A stretch of 64,000 bases of DNA from Streptomyces sp. NBC_01283 (GCF_041435335.1 NZ_CP108430.1:806001-870000); one strand, 5' to 3'. Shown: positions 33,595-42,823, counted from the first letter of the stretch. Numbers and translations are program-made. The notes: generated by a model from the sequence alone, not told the origin.

Positions 33595-34473
33595 ATGAAC
33601 CACGTTGCCTCACACGCGGGCCACCACGGCGCCGACCACCAGCACGAGCCGGACACCGACAGCCAGGCGGAGATCCTCGACCTGGACGCGGAACTGCTCG
33701 CCGAGCACCTCGCGTCCATCACCGCATGGCTGCCCCTGGAGAAAGCGCCGCGCCACATCGTGGACCTGGGATGCGGGACCGGGGCCGGCACCTTCGCCCT
33801 GCTCGCCCGCTTCCCCGAAGCGCAGGTGACCGCCGTGGACGCGTCGGCCGATCATCTGCACCGCCTGCGGACAAGGGCCGCGGAGCTCGGTCTGGTCGGC
33901 CAAGTGCACACGGTGCAGGCCGATCTCGACGCGGACTGGCCCGACCTCGGACGGCCCGGCCTCGACCGGCCCGAGCTGGTGTGGGCGTCGGCGTCGATGC
34001 ACCACATGGCCGACCCCGACCGCACCCTGCGCGAGGTGCACGGCCTGCTCGCGCCCGGCGGCCTGTTCGCCGTCATCGAGCTGGCGGGCTTCCCGCGCTT
34101 CCTGCCCGCCGACGCCCCAACGGATCGGCCCGGCCTCGAGGAGCGCTGCCACGCCGCTCTCGCGCACGAGGAAGCCGCCCATATGCCGCACCGCGGCGCC
34201 GACTGGGGGCCCAAGCTCGTGGGCGCCGGGTTCGGCATCGAGGGCGAACGCACGATCACCGTGCACGTCGACGGCTCCCGCAGCGCGGCGGTCGGCCGGT
34301 ACGCGCTCAGCAGCATGAAGCGCCTGCGCGCGGGCGCCGCCCACGCCCTGCCCGCCGAGGATCTCGGTGCCCTCGACCAACTGCTCGACGCCGAAAGCCC
34401 GTTCAGCATCCTGCGCCGCGGCGACCTCGCGGTCCGCACCGAACGCAGCGTCTGGGCGGCCCGCCGGGCCTGA
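33595..34473 (+). CDS. Class I SAM-dependent methyltransferase
   Basis: 292 residues. V-D-L-G-C-G-T-G-A-G-T is motif I and T-A-V-D-A-S-A-D-H-L the acidic-loop motif; W-A-S-A-S-M-H-H-M-A-D-P follows. The His-rich N-terminus (H-A-G-H-H-G-A-D-H-Q-H) is an unusual extension. The substrate is unknown. TAGCGT lies 7 bases before the ATG with no ribosome binding site, so it is probably leaderless. Confidence 0.86.
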   Translation: MNHVASHAGHHGADHQHEPDTDSQAEILDLDAELLAEHLASITAWLPLEKAPRHIVDLGCGTGAGTFALLARFPEAQVTAVDASADHLHRLRTRAAELGLVGQVHTVQADLDADWPDLGRPGLDRPELVWASASMHHMADPDRTLREVHGLLAPGGLFAVIELAGFPRFLPADAPTDRPGLEERCHAALAHEEAAHMPHRGADWGPKLVGAGFGIEGERTITVHVDGSRSAAVGRYALSSMKRLRAGAAHALPAEDLGALDQLLDAESPFSILRRGDLAVRTERSVWAARRA

Positions 34474-34504
34474 CCCGCCCGTGCAGCAGGGGGCAGAGGA
34501 AAAG

Positions 34505-34539
34505 GTGGGCCCGCCACGTGCGAACGGAAACGGACCCAC
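34505..34539 (+). terminator. Possible terminator after the methyltransferase
   Basis: GTGGGCCCG (34505-34513) and CGGACCCAC (34531-34539) pair at 8 of 9 positions across a 17-base loop. Confidence 0.35.
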
Positions 34540-34656
34540 CCACAGCGTCCTCGGGAACGCATGCGGCCACCGTACGATCACCGCCACGGTTCCGCCTGCC
34601 GAGCATGCGGTCCGAGCCGTTCGCCGCGGCGCGGCGCCCTTTGCCGGGGCCGCGTC

Positions 34657-35322
34657 TCAGGCCACCGGGACCGTGACCTCTCCCGCGGGACCACTCTCCT
34701 CGGGGAACTCCCCTTCCGGGCCCAGCGGGCGGCCCTCCCACACCAGTGCCTGCCAGCCCTCGTCGGGTGAGCCCTCGAGGATCACCACGCCCGTGTTGGC
34801 CAGCGGGTGACCCGCCGAGTACGCGACGTCCACGTTGGCCGCCCGGGCCGCCACCCACGTACGGATCACGGCGCCGTGGCTGACCAGCGCCACCGTCCCG
34901 GCTCCCGTAGCGGCCGCCTCGGCTACGACGGCGTCGAAGCGCCCGAGGGCCTCTACGCCGTTCTCGCCGCCGGGCATCCGGCGCTCGGTGTCGCCGCCGG
35001 ACCAGGCGAAGGCGGTGCCCATGTAGACGGTGGCGGCCTCCTTGTCGCCCCGCATCTCCAGGTCCCCCGCGACCAGCTCCCGGATACCGTCCCGGATCCG
35101 GGGCTCAAGCCCCGTCGCGGCGGCGAGGGGCGCGGCGGTGAGCTGGGTGCGCAGCAGCGTGGAGACGTACAGGGCATCGATCTTCTCTGCCGCCAACGCC
35201 TCCGGCAGTGCCGCCGCCTGGTCCTGCCCCAGCGGTGTCAGCCCCGGGCCCGGTGCCCCGGTGTCCAGGAGGTGCTTGAGGTTGGACGGGGTCTGGCCAT
35301 GGCGTATGAGCAGCAGGCGCAT
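34657..35322 (-). CDS. Histidine phosphatase family protein (phosphoglycerate-mutase-like)
   Basis: 221 residues. L-L-I-R-H-G-Q-T is the catalytic R-H-G motif at the N-terminus and V-S-H-G-A-V-I-R the second histidine. E-L-V-A-G-D-L-E-M-R-G supplies the acid. It removes phosphate from a small metabolite. The start at 35322 gives the classic M-R-L-L-L-I-R-H-G; the frame opens to 35367 but without family similarity. No partner gene is evident. Confidence 0.9.
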   Translation of the reverse strand: MRLLLIRHGQTPSNLKHLLDTGAPGPGLTPLGQDQAAALPEALAAEKIDALYVSTLLRTQLTAAPLAAATGLEPRIRDGIRELVAGDLEMRGDKEAATVYMGTAFAWSGGDTERRMPGGENGVEALGRFDAVVAEAAATGAGTVALVSHGAVIRTWVAARAANVDVAYSAGHPLANTGVVILEGSPDEGWQALVWEGRPLGPEGEFPEESGPAGEVTVPVA

Positions 35323-35439
35323 GCGGGGACTACCTTCCCTGGGCGGCGACGGAACTAGCACTTCCACTCTGCCACCGGAGCCGTGTGTCCCCGCATGCGC
35401 CCGAGCCGGATGATCTCCGGCGGGCGGTCGTAGCGGTCG

Positions 35440-36576
35440 TTACGCCGGGGCGATGCGGTAGACGCTGCCGCCGATGTCGAGCACGTACAGCTCGCCACTG
35501 CCGCCCTGGGCGAAGGAGATGACCTCACCGCCGTTCACCCCGAGGTCGCTCGCGCCGGTCACCTTGCCGTTCTCCATCCGCAGCGCGCGGATGGTGCCGT
35601 CGCAGTAATCGCTGAACACGTACTGACCCCGCAGGGCCGGGATCGCCTTGCCCCGGTATACGTATCCGCCGGTCACCGAGCAGCCGAGGCCGGTGCGGTC
35701 GTACTCGTGGACCGGCGGGACGTGGTTCGCGGGCTCCGTGCCGTCCCGGAAGGGGTGGGTGCCCTCCATCTGGGACCAGCCGTAGTTCTCGCCGCCCTCG
35801 CTGTTCGCCGGGGCCCAGTCGATCTCCTCCCAGGCACTCTGACCGACGTCACCGATCAGCAGGTCGCCCGTGCCCTTGTCGAAGGAGAACCGCCAGGGGT
35901 TGCGCAGGCCGTACGCCCAGATCTCGTCCTTCGCCTTCGGGTCGTCGACGAACGGGTTGTCCCGCGGGATCGCGTAGGGCTTGCCGCCCCTCGGGTCGAT
36001 CCGCAGCAGCTTGCCGAGCAGCGTGTCGAGGTTCTGGCCGTTGCCGTGCGGGTCGCCGCCCGAGCCGCCGTCGCCGAGGGCGATGTAGAGGTAGCCGTCC
36101 GGGCCGATCTTGATGTCGCCGCCGTTGTGGTTCGGGTACGGCTGCGTCTGGGTGATGACGGTGCGCCGGGTCTCCGGCCGGATCTTGCCCTTCCGGACGG
36201 CGAACTCGTCGACGGTGCTGGTGCCTTCGAGGTTCGTGAACGAGATGTAGAAGTGCGCGAACTTCTTGTCGAACGCGATGCCGAGCAGCCCGCGTTCGCC
36301 GTCGGTGGTGGTCTCTTTGGATATGTCGAGGACGGGGTGGCCGAGCCCATGGCGGTCCAGGACGCGTACGGTGCCCGCGCGTTCGGCCAGCCAGACCGTG
36401 CCGCCGGGGCCGGCGGTGCCCGCGGTCGGGTTCGTGGCCGTGGCCACTTTTTCGAGCGCGACCGCCGGGGCTTTCCGTGGGGCGGCGGGCTCGTCGGCGG
36501 ACGCGGTGGTCAAGGCGAGGGAGGCGACAAGGCAGATGGCGCCGATGACGGCCGTGCTTCTGGTGCGAACGTTCAC
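35440..36576 (-). CDS. Secreted PQQ-type sugar dehydrogenase (glucose/sorbosone dehydrogenase)
   Basis: 378 residues. Signal peptide about 1-27. G-E-R-G-L-L-G-I-A-F, N-H-N-G-G-D-I-K-I-G-P-D-G-Y-L-Y, A-L-G-D-G-G-S-G-G-D, G-L-R-N-P-W-R-F and N-Y-G-W are the six-bladed propeller motifs of soluble aldose dehydrogenases, which use PQQ with Ca. No pqq genes are in the window, so cofactor supply is unknown. GTG start with AGGAGGAT upstream. Confidence 0.88.
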   Translation of the reverse strand: MNVRTRSTAVIGAICLVASLALTTASADEPAAPRKAPAVALEKVATATNPTAGTAGPGGTVWLAERAGTVRVLDRHGLGHPVLDISKETTTDGERGLLGIAFDKKFAHFYISFTNLEGTSTVDEFAVRKGKIRPETRRTVITQTQPYPNHNGGDIKIGPDGYLYIALGDGGSGGDPHGNGQNLDTLLGKLLRIDPRGGKPYAIPRDNPFVDDPKAKDEIWAYGLRNPWRFSFDKGTGDLLIGDVGQSAWEEIDWAPANSEGGENYGWSQMEGTHPFRDGTEPANHVPPVHEYDRTGLGCSVTGGYVYRGKAIPALRGQYVFSDYCDGTIRALRMENGKVTGASDLGVNGGEVISFAQGGSGELYVLDIGGSVYRIAPA

Positions 36577-36781
36577 CGTGATCCTCCTGGAGGCGGCGAA
36601 AAGGGGGAGGTCACCCGGCTGCTGGGGGCAGAGGTGAGGCGATGTCGCCCGCGCCGGCGCGCAACCTGGGTGGGGGAAGGCGTGCTACTGGCCACGCATG
36701 AGACTACTGGGACGGAGAGTGCTGGTATAGACCAAGGAACCCTCCATCTGCCTCCTCACGCGAGACTGGGACACTTCCGCC

Positions 36782-37582
36782 ATGCCGATCGTCTAAGCCT
36801 CGCCCGGAGTGTCCATCGCCAACGAGGAGTTCGGTGATCCCGCGGATCCGGCCGTGTTGCCGGTGATGGGGTTCGGCAGCCAGATGATCGCCTGGCACGA
36901 GGACTTCTGCCGTGCGCTCGCCCGGCGTGGGCGCCATGTGATCCGCTACGACAACCGCGACTGCGGTCTTTCCACCACCTTCGACGATCCCTGTCGGCAT
37001 GGGCCGGTTCATCGCCGCGGTGAGCTAGCCCTCGGGATCGAACGAGCGCACGTGGTCGGATCCTCGATCGGCGGCATGATCGCCCAGACCATGGCCATCA
37101 GCCGCCCGGAGCGCGTGCTGACCCTGACGTCGATGATGTCCTGGACCGGCGAGAGCGAGTACGGCCGGGTCGGCGCCGACGCCCAGGCGGTGCTCTTCAG
37201 CCCGAGGCCGGCAGACCGCGAGAGGTACATCGCCGCGGCGGCGAAGAAAATGGTGTGGGCCTCCAAGCGCTACGGCAGCCCTGCGCTCCTGCGTGGACTG
37301 GCCGTCCAGAGCTACGACCGCGCCTACCGCCCGTCCGGGATCGGGCGGCAACTCGGCGCGATGATCCTCGGTGGCTCACGCGCCGACGCACTGCGAGAGT
37401 TTCGCGTGCCGACTCTGGTGCCGCACGGTCTGGACGGCACGCTGATCGATCCCAGCGGCGGCAGCCGAACCGCCGACCTGGCGCCCGGAGCGAAGCTCGT
37501 ACTCATCCCCGACATGGGACACGACCGCCCCCGGGAACTCTGGCCCGAGATCATCGACACCTTGGACGCACACACCCGCTGA
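36782..37582 (+). pseudogene. Decaying alpha/beta hydrolase (RdmC/aclacinomycin methylesterase-like)
   Basis: ATG at 36782 opens M-P-I-V but a TAA (36794-36796) interrupts it in the correct frame before G-V-S-I-A-N-E-E-F-G. Further on, I-R-Y-D-N-R-D-C-G-L-S and H-V-V-G-S-S-I-G-G-M-I-A-Q (nucleophile elbow) are intact. Between them about 30 residues are missing and a short piece (M-G-R-F-I-A-A-V-S) lies in another frame, showing a deletion with frame restoration. A GTG at 36809 could restart translation of a 257-residue product. The C-terminal H-D-R-P in D-M-G-H-D-R-P provides the histidine. The family normally demethylates or hydrolyses esters. Confidence 0.75.
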
Positions 37583-37589
37583 GCGCGCG

Positions 37590-37610
37590 CCGGGGCGGCT
37601 TCGGCCCCGG
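37590..37610. terminator. Convergent terminator
   Basis: CCGGGGC (37590-37596) and GCCCCGG (37604-37610) form a 7-bp stem followed by TTT, between the facing hydrolase and TetX-like genes. Confidence 0.6.
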
Positions 37611-37612
37611 TT

Positions 37613-38776
37613 TCAGTGCTGCTGCGTCATGTGGGCGAGGGTCTGCGCGGCGCTGTCGGGGGCGAAGGCGCCGTCGATTCCCTCGGCCGCTCCCTCGGCG
37701 GCTTCGACGGAGCGGGGCAGGAGGGTCCTCTCGTACGCGGTGATCGCCGCGTCAACGGTGGGGTGGTCGACGAGGGCCCGGGCGAGGTCGGCGCCGTCGA
37801 GCATGGCGAGGTTGGCGCCCATCCCGGAGAAGGGGGACATCAGGTGGGCGGCGTCACCGAGGAGGGTGAGGCCGGGTGTGTGGGGCCAGGTGTGCGGGAC
37901 GGGCAGGGCGTACAGGGGGCGGTTGGTGTAGCCGGTGTCGGCGGCGGTGATGAAGCCGAGGAGGTCGGGGCTCCAGCCGGTGAACTCGTCGAGGAGGGCG
38001 TCGCGTACGGCAGCGCTGTCGGTGAGGTCGAGTCCGGCTTTCCGGTGCCAGTTCTCGTCGGTGCGCATGCCGACGTAGACGCGGATGTGTCCGCCGCTGT
38101 TGCGCTGGGCGACGAAGCCCTGGTTGTTGTCGAGGGCCATCATGGTGCCGTCGCCGGTGAGTTCGGCGAGGCCGGGGTGGCGGCGGTCGGCATCGCTGAG
38201 GCCGGTCTCGACGAAGGTGACGCCGGTGTAGACCGGCGTCGCGTCGGACAGTTGGCGGCGCACCTTGGACCAGGCGCCGTCGGCTCCGACGACGAGGTCG
38301 GCTTCGGTGATCGTGCCGTCGGCGAAGTGCAGGCGGTGAGTGCCGTCACCGAGGGGATCGACGCGGGTCAGCCGGTGGCCCCAGCGCACCGCCTCCGGCT
38401 TGAGGGAGTCCAGGAGGAGGGCGCGGAGCCGGCCGCGGTCGATCTCCGGATTGCCCCCGGCGACGTCGGCCTCGGGCGGCACCGCGTCGAACAGGATCCG
38501 GCCGTCGCGGCCGATCAGCCGCATCTGCTGGCCCTCGGGCCGGGCCTCCGCCAGGAAGTCCTCCAGCAACCCCGCTGTCCGCAGCGCGTGTTGGCCGGAT
38601 TCGGGATGCATGTCGAGGGTGCCGCCCTGGTCGCGGTCGGTGCGGGAGGCGTCCCCGTCGTAGAGGGTGGCGGTGATGCCGTGCTCCTGCAGGATGCGGG
38701 CGCAGGTCAGGCCGCCGGGTCCGGCGCCGATGATGGCGATGCGGGGTGCGGAGGCGGCATTCAAGGTGGTGTTCAA
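37613..38776 (-). CDS. FAD-dependent monooxygenase, TetX-like
   Basis: 387 residues. I-I-G-A-G-P-G-G-L (G17-G22) is the FAD Rossmann motif, V-G-A-D-G-A-W-S-K-V-R the DG motif, and G-D-A-A-H-L-M-S-P-F-S-G-M-G-A-N the second FAD motif. Length and order fit the TetX/flavin aromatic hydroxylase group; some inactivate tetracyclines or hydroxylate polyphenols. The likely TTG start has AAGGGAC just upstream. It lies 94 bp downstream of a DHA2 exporter on the same strand, so enzyme and pump may form a drug-tolerance operon. Confidence 0.87.
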   Translation of the reverse strand: MNTTLNAASAPRIAIIGAGPGGLTCARILQEHGITATLYDGDASRTDRDQGGTLDMHPESGQHALRTAGLLEDFLAEARPEGQQMRLIGRDGRILFDAVPPEADVAGGNPEIDRGRLRALLLDSLKPEAVRWGHRLTRVDPLGDGTHRLHFADGTITEADLVVGADGAWSKVRRQLSDATPVYTGVTFVETGLSDADRRHPGLAELTGDGTMMALDNNQGFVAQRNSGGHIRVYVGMRTDENWHRKAGLDLTDSAAVRDALLDEFTGWSPDLLGFITAADTGYTNRPLYALPVPHTWPHTPGLTLLGDAAHLMSPFSGMGANLAMLDGADLARALVDHPTVDAAITAYERTLLPRSVEAAEGAAEGIDGAFAPDSAAQTLAHMTQQH

Positions 38777-38870
38777 AGTGGTGTCCCTTCGGGTCGCACA
38801 GCGGTGCCGTGCTGTGGTGCGTAGTGGTGTGCCGCGCTCTTCTACGACGCGATGTGCGGTGGAGCGGAGG

Positions 38871-40436
38871 TCAGTTGGCCGCCGTGGGGGCGGGGCTGTT
38901 CCGGGGCCGGTCGGTGGCGGGCGGCGGCCCCGCCTTCTTCAGGGGGACTTCGATGACGAACAGTGCGGCGACGAAGGCGAGGGCACACAGCGCCGCCCCG
39001 GTGAGGAAGATCTGGTGGGTGCCGTCGGTGACCGCGCCGAGGTAGGCGTTCCTGACACCGGCGGGCAGCTCGGACACGGACACGGCGGACATGTCGGCCG
39101 GGGCACCGACGCCCGGCAGGTGCGAGTGGACGGAGCGGGTGAACAGCGAGCCGAAGACCGCGACGCCGAGTGAGCCGCCCAGCGTGCGGAAGAGGTTCAC
39201 CGAACTCATCGCGGCACCCATGTCACGCATGGCGACGCTGTTCTGCGCGATGGTGCCCGCCATCTGCAGGGTGAAGCCCAGGCCGATGCCGACCAGCACC
39301 ATGTAGAGCCCCGTAAGGAGCCGTGAGGTGCCGGTGTCCATGGTGGCCAGCAGGGCCAGGCCCGTGGCCAGGAACGCCGTGCCGAGAACGGGGAAGATCT
39401 TGTACCTGCCCGTGGCGGACATGACCTTCCCCGCCAGGGTGGAGACGATCACCACCGGGATCATCATGGGCAGCATCAGCAACCCGGAGTTGGCGGCCGA
39501 CGCGCCCTGGACGGTCTGCTGGAACAGCGGCAGGTAGAGCCCCGCGCCGAAGGTGACCACGCCTGCGGCCAGGATCATGGTCACCGCGAGCGGATAGTTG
39601 CGGTGTCCGGTGAACACCGACAAGGGCAGCACCGGCTCACCGGCCCGCTTCTCGGTACGGACGAACAAGGCGAGCCCGATCACGGCTACGGCACCCAGGG
39701 CGAGGATCTGCCAGGAGCCCCACGCGTAAGTGGTGCCCGCCCACGTGGCGGCCAGCACGATGGCGCCGATGGAGAGGGTGAGCAGGGCGATCCCCACCCA
39801 GTCGATCTTCGCCCTGAGGCGCTGGGTGGGCACGTGCAGCATCCGCCACAGCCACACCAGGGCGATCAGGCCGAGCGGCAGGTTGACGTAGAAGGCCCAA
39901 CGCCAGTCCCAGTGCCCGGTGATGAACCCGCCGAGGAGCGGGCCACCGACGGTGCCGATCGCCATGACCGAGGCGGTCATGCCCTGGTACTTGCCCCGTT
40001 CCCGGGGCGGCACGAGGGCGGCGATCAGGGTGAAGGCGCCTGCGCCGATGCCGCCCGCGCCGATTCCCTGCAGGGCCCGGAAGGCGATCAGTTCGGTCAT
40101 GGACTGTGCGGCGCCGCACAGCGCGGAGCCGAGGACGAACACGGCGATCGAGGCCAGATACATGGGCTTGCGGCCGAACAGGTCGCCGAACTTGCCCCAG
40201 ACCGGCGTGGTCACGGCGGTGACGAGCGTGTACGCGGTCACGACCCAGGACATGTGCTCGAGGCCGCCGAGGTCGCCGACGATCGTGGGCATCGCGGTGC
40301 CCACGACCATGTTGTCGAGCATCGCCAGCAGCATCGCGAGCATGACGCCGAGCAGCACCCAGCGCACGCTTTTCGGTACGGCGGTGGGGCCGGTGGGGTC
40401 GGTGGAGCCATCAGGGAGGGACGCAGACGCGGACAT
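38871..40436 (-). CDS. DHA2 family MFS drug exporter (14 TM)
   Basis: 521 residues with about 14 hydrophobic helices. M-L-D-N-M-V-V-G-T-A-M-P-T-I (TM1 motif D1), G-K-F-G-D-L-F-G-R-K-P (motif A) and G-P-L-L-G-G-F-I-T (motif C, antiporter) are clear. It should expel hydrophobic drugs by proton antiport. It is divergent from the TetR gene at 40607 across a shared dyad, so repression by that TetR is likely. GGGGTGATC precedes the ATG. Confidence 0.9.
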   Translation of the reverse strand: MSASASLPDGSTDPTGPTAVPKSVRWVLLGVMLAMLLAMLDNMVVGTAMPTIVGDLGGLEHMSWVVTAYTLVTAVTTPVWGKFGDLFGRKPMYLASIAVFVLGSALCGAAQSMTELIAFRALQGIGAGGIGAGAFTLIAALVPPRERGKYQGMTASVMAIGTVGGPLLGGFITGHWDWRWAFYVNLPLGLIALVWLWRMLHVPTQRLRAKIDWVGIALLTLSIGAIVLAATWAGTTYAWGSWQILALGAVAVIGLALFVRTEKRAGEPVLPLSVFTGHRNYPLAVTMILAAGVVTFGAGLYLPLFQQTVQGASAANSGLLMLPMMIPVVIVSTLAGKVMSATGRYKIFPVLGTAFLATGLALLATMDTGTSRLLTGLYMVLVGIGLGFTLQMAGTIAQNSVAMRDMGAAMSSVNLFRTLGGSLGVAVFGSLFTRSVHSHLPGVGAPADMSAVSVSELPAGVRNAYLGAVTDGTHQIFLTGAALCALAFVAALFVIEVPLKKAGPPPATDRPRNSPAPTAAN

Positions 40437-40543
40437 GGCTGATCACCCCTTTCGGGGCTTCGGGAACTTCGGAGATGACGACCAGGAGGGGAGACGTGAG
40501 GGCCGGGCGGCGCCTCGCAGCCCGCCGATCCAGAAAAGCACAT

Positions 40544-40600
40544 CGACTCACTAAGTGCAACGACTCAACTTTTGAAGCTGGGCAACCGAAGGGGTAGAGT
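40544..40600. promoter_or_regulatory. TetR/MFS shared operator and TetR promoter
   Basis: TTGAAG (40572-40577), a 17-bp spacer and TAGAGT (40595-40600) form a strong promoter for the TetR gene with the start site predicted at or near its ATG (40607). Upstream, CACTAAGTG (40549-40557) is a perfect palindrome and CGACTCA occurs twice, 17 bp apart (40544-40550 and 40561-40567), a likely repressor site for both divergent genes. Confidence 0.6.
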
Positions 40601-40606
40601 CGCGGC

Positions 40607-41245
40607 ATGACCGAGATCGAGACCAAGGGCGACACCCAAGGCGGCACCGAGGGCGAGACCGGCGCCCCGCCGGCGCCCATGGGGCGCCGCGAGCGCAAGA
40701 AGGCCGCCACCCGCCAGGCCATCGCGGATGCGGCCCTGCGGCTGTTCCTGGAGCGCGGGTACGACGATGTCGGCATCCGCGAGATCGCCGACGCCGCCGA
40801 CGTGAGCACCACCACGCTGTTCAAGCACTTCCCGGTCAAGGAGGCCCTCGTCTTCGACGAGGACTCCGCGCAAGAAGCCCGTCTGCTCGCCGCCGTACGC
40901 GAGCGGCCCCAGGGCCAGTCCATCCCCGCGGCACTGCGCGAGCACGCGCTGCGCCACCGCATGGCGGCCGCGGGCGGCGACGCCCGCTTCACCGCCTTCT
41001 TCGGCCTGGTCAACAGCACCCCGGCCCTGCGCGATTACGTCCAGAACATGTGGCTGCGCCACACCTCCGCCCTGGCTCGGGTCATCGCCGAGGACAGCGG
41101 CCTGCCGGCGAACGACCCCGCCTGCGCCGCGCTGGCCCACTTCGCCCTCGAAGCCCCCCGGACCGCGCGCGGCAGCGAGGACCCCCGGCAGGCCATCACC
41201 CGCGCCTTCGAGCTACTTGAGAACGGGTGGGAAGCCCTGACCTGA
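40607..41245 (+). CDS. TetR family regulator of the divergent exporter
   Basis: 212 residues. After a 25-residue acidic N-terminal extension the HTH reads R-Q-A-I-A-D-A-A-L-R-L-F and R-E-I-A-D-A-A-D-V-S-T-T-T-L-F-K-H-F-P-V-K-E. The C-terminus is the helical ligand domain. It is probably a drug-responsive repressor of the DHA2 exporter and the TetX-like gene. No ribosome binding site is needed if the mRNA is leaderless, as the promoter predicts. Confidence 0.9.
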   Translation: MTEIETKGDTQGGTEGETGAPPAPMGRRERKKAATRQAIADAALRLFLERGYDDVGIREIADAADVSTTTLFKHFPVKEALVFDEDSAQEARLLAAVRERPQGQSIPAALREHALRHRMAAAGGDARFTAFFGLVNSTPALRDYVQNMWLRHTSALARVIAEDSGLPANDPACAALAHFALEAPRTARGSEDPRQAITRAFELLENGWEALT

Positions 41246-41261
41246 GCGGGGAGTCCAGGTC

Positions 41262-41284
41262 CGCCCCGAAGCGTGAACGGGGTG
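41262..41284 (+). terminator. Possible terminator after TetR
   Basis: CGCCCCG and CGGGGTG can pair over a 9-base loop (41262-41284, with one G-T pair) and are followed by TTTCC. Confidence 0.4.
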
Positions 41285-41406
41285 TTTCCAGGGAGCGAAA
41301 CTCATCCATACCGCCATCCGCGCCGCTCCGCTAACATGATCGAACTCACGACGAGTGCCCTGATCGCCCCTATTTCGCCAGGAATTGACGCCATCTAGCA
41401 CGAAGA

Positions 41407-42810
41407 GTGAGCTATTACCCACAACTAACAAATCGGCCAAATCAATTGATATCTAGAGCATCGCGGACTTCTTCGCGAATCGACTACCGATCAGTGCTCG
41501 CGGCGTGGCGCCGACCGCGGGCGATGCTGTGGACCGCGGCGGCCGTGGTGGCCTTCGGGTTCCTCGTCGCGCTGGAGATCGCCGCGCGCCACTACGGCGT
41601 CGCGGGGCCGATCACCAACCAGGCGCGAGAGGTGATCTTCGCCCCCAAGTCGGGGCCGCTGCTGTACGCCGGCATGGCGTTGATGATGGTGGTGTTCACC
41701 TGGCGGCAGCGGTTCATCGCGCTGGGTGTCGCCGTCTGCATCGACGTCGTCTTCTTCCTGGTGCGGTGGGCTGTCGACGCCGAAATGATGTTCGGCAACG
41801 GTGCGTTGTGGGTGATCCTGGGCTGCGCGGTCATCGCCGTCACGCGCCGCACCGGTCAGGAACGCGTCCTGCTCCTGAAGGGCGTCGGGCTGAGCCTGCT
41901 GCTGGTGGCCGGCCGCAAGACGGGCGACACCTGGCTGCTCATCACGTCGAAGACCCGCCCGACGGTGCTCGACCAGTACGTCGCCACCGCCGACCACGCG
42001 CTGGGCAACCCCTCCTGGCTGGCGGGGCGGTTGGTCTCGGCCACCGGCCCGGTCGGCGCCCACGTCCTCGACTACGTCTACATCCAGCTCGCGGTGGCCG
42101 CTGTCATCGTCGCGCTGTACCAACTGCGCAACGTGTCCGTCGAGCGCCGCTTCCCGGGCCATCACCTTGTGCGCACGTTCCTGGTCATCGGCCTGCTTGG
42201 ACCGGCCATCTACATGATCTTCCCGGTGGTCGGACCCATATTCACCTACGGCACCGGCGCCTTCGGCACCGGTGGCGAGCAATGGGCCCTGGCCGACCTG
42301 TGGCCGCACACGCCGCCACCGGTCGCCACCCCTCACGCGATACCGTTCGACGAGATCACTCCGCGCAACTGCATGCCCAGCCTGCACACGGCGTGGGCCA
42401 CCACGATCTTCATCCACTCCCGCAAGGGCCCACGCCTGCTGCGGTACGCGGGCGTCTTCTGGCTGGTCGCCACGCTCGGCGCGACGCTGGGCTTCGGCTA
42501 CCACTACGGCGTGGACATCATCGCCGGCGTGGTGTTCGCGTTCACGATCGACGCGGCGCTGCGCTCTCTCGACCGCGGCTGGGACCGGGCGGGGATCCAG
42601 CTGGTCGCCTACGGCGCGACGGTCTTCGCACTGCTCCTGGTGTCTTATCGCTTCCTGCCGATGCAGATGGCCACGTACCCCTGGGTGTTCGGACCGCTGC
42701 TTGTCCTGGCGATGCTCTCGGTGGTCCAGGGATATGCGCGGACCACCAAGCTGTGGGATCCGAAGCCCGTACCGGCGCAGCAACCGGAACCCCAGCCCGA
42801 AATGGTCTGA
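41407..42810 (+). CDS. PAP2-superfamily membrane protein (inositolphosphotransferase-like)
   Basis: 467 residues with about 10 hydrophobic helices. C-M-P-S-L-H-T-A-W-A-T and G-Y-H-Y-G-V-D-I-I-A-G-V are the two catalytic histidine motifs of the PAP2_3 (AUR1/inositol phosphorylceramide synthase-like) subgroup. It probably acts on a membrane lipid phosphate. The first 30 codons from GTG 41407 are markedly AT-richer than the rest; a GTG at 41494 is an alternative start, so the N-terminus is uncertain. It is ended by a 12-bp hairpin. Confidence 0.8.
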   Translation: MSYYPQLTNRPNQLISRASRTSSRIDYRSVLAAWRRPRAMLWTAAAVVAFGFLVALEIAARHYGVAGPITNQAREVIFAPKSGPLLYAGMALMMVVFTWRQRFIALGVAVCIDVVFFLVRWAVDAEMMFGNGALWVILGCAVIAVTRRTGQERVLLLKGVGLSLLLVAGRKTGDTWLLITSKTRPTVLDQYVATADHALGNPSWLAGRLVSATGPVGAHVLDYVYIQLAVAAVIVALYQLRNVSVERRFPGHHLVRTFLVIGLLGPAIYMIFPVVGPIFTYGTGAFGTGGEQWALADLWPHTPPPVATPHAIPFDEITPRNCMPSLHTAWATTIFIHSRKGPRLLRYAGVFWLVATLGATLGFGYHYGVDIIAGVVFAFTIDAALRSLDRGWDRAGIQLVAYGATVFALLLVSYRFLPMQMATYPWVFGPLLVLAMLSVVQGYARTTKLWDPKPVPAQQPEPQPEMV

Positions 42811-42823
42811 GTCATGTCGGTGC

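Noticed and set aside
41407..41493. AT-rich start of the PAP2 gene as evidence of foreign origin
   Set aside because: The stretch is under 100 bp and may simply be upstream sequence if the true start is the GTG at 41494.
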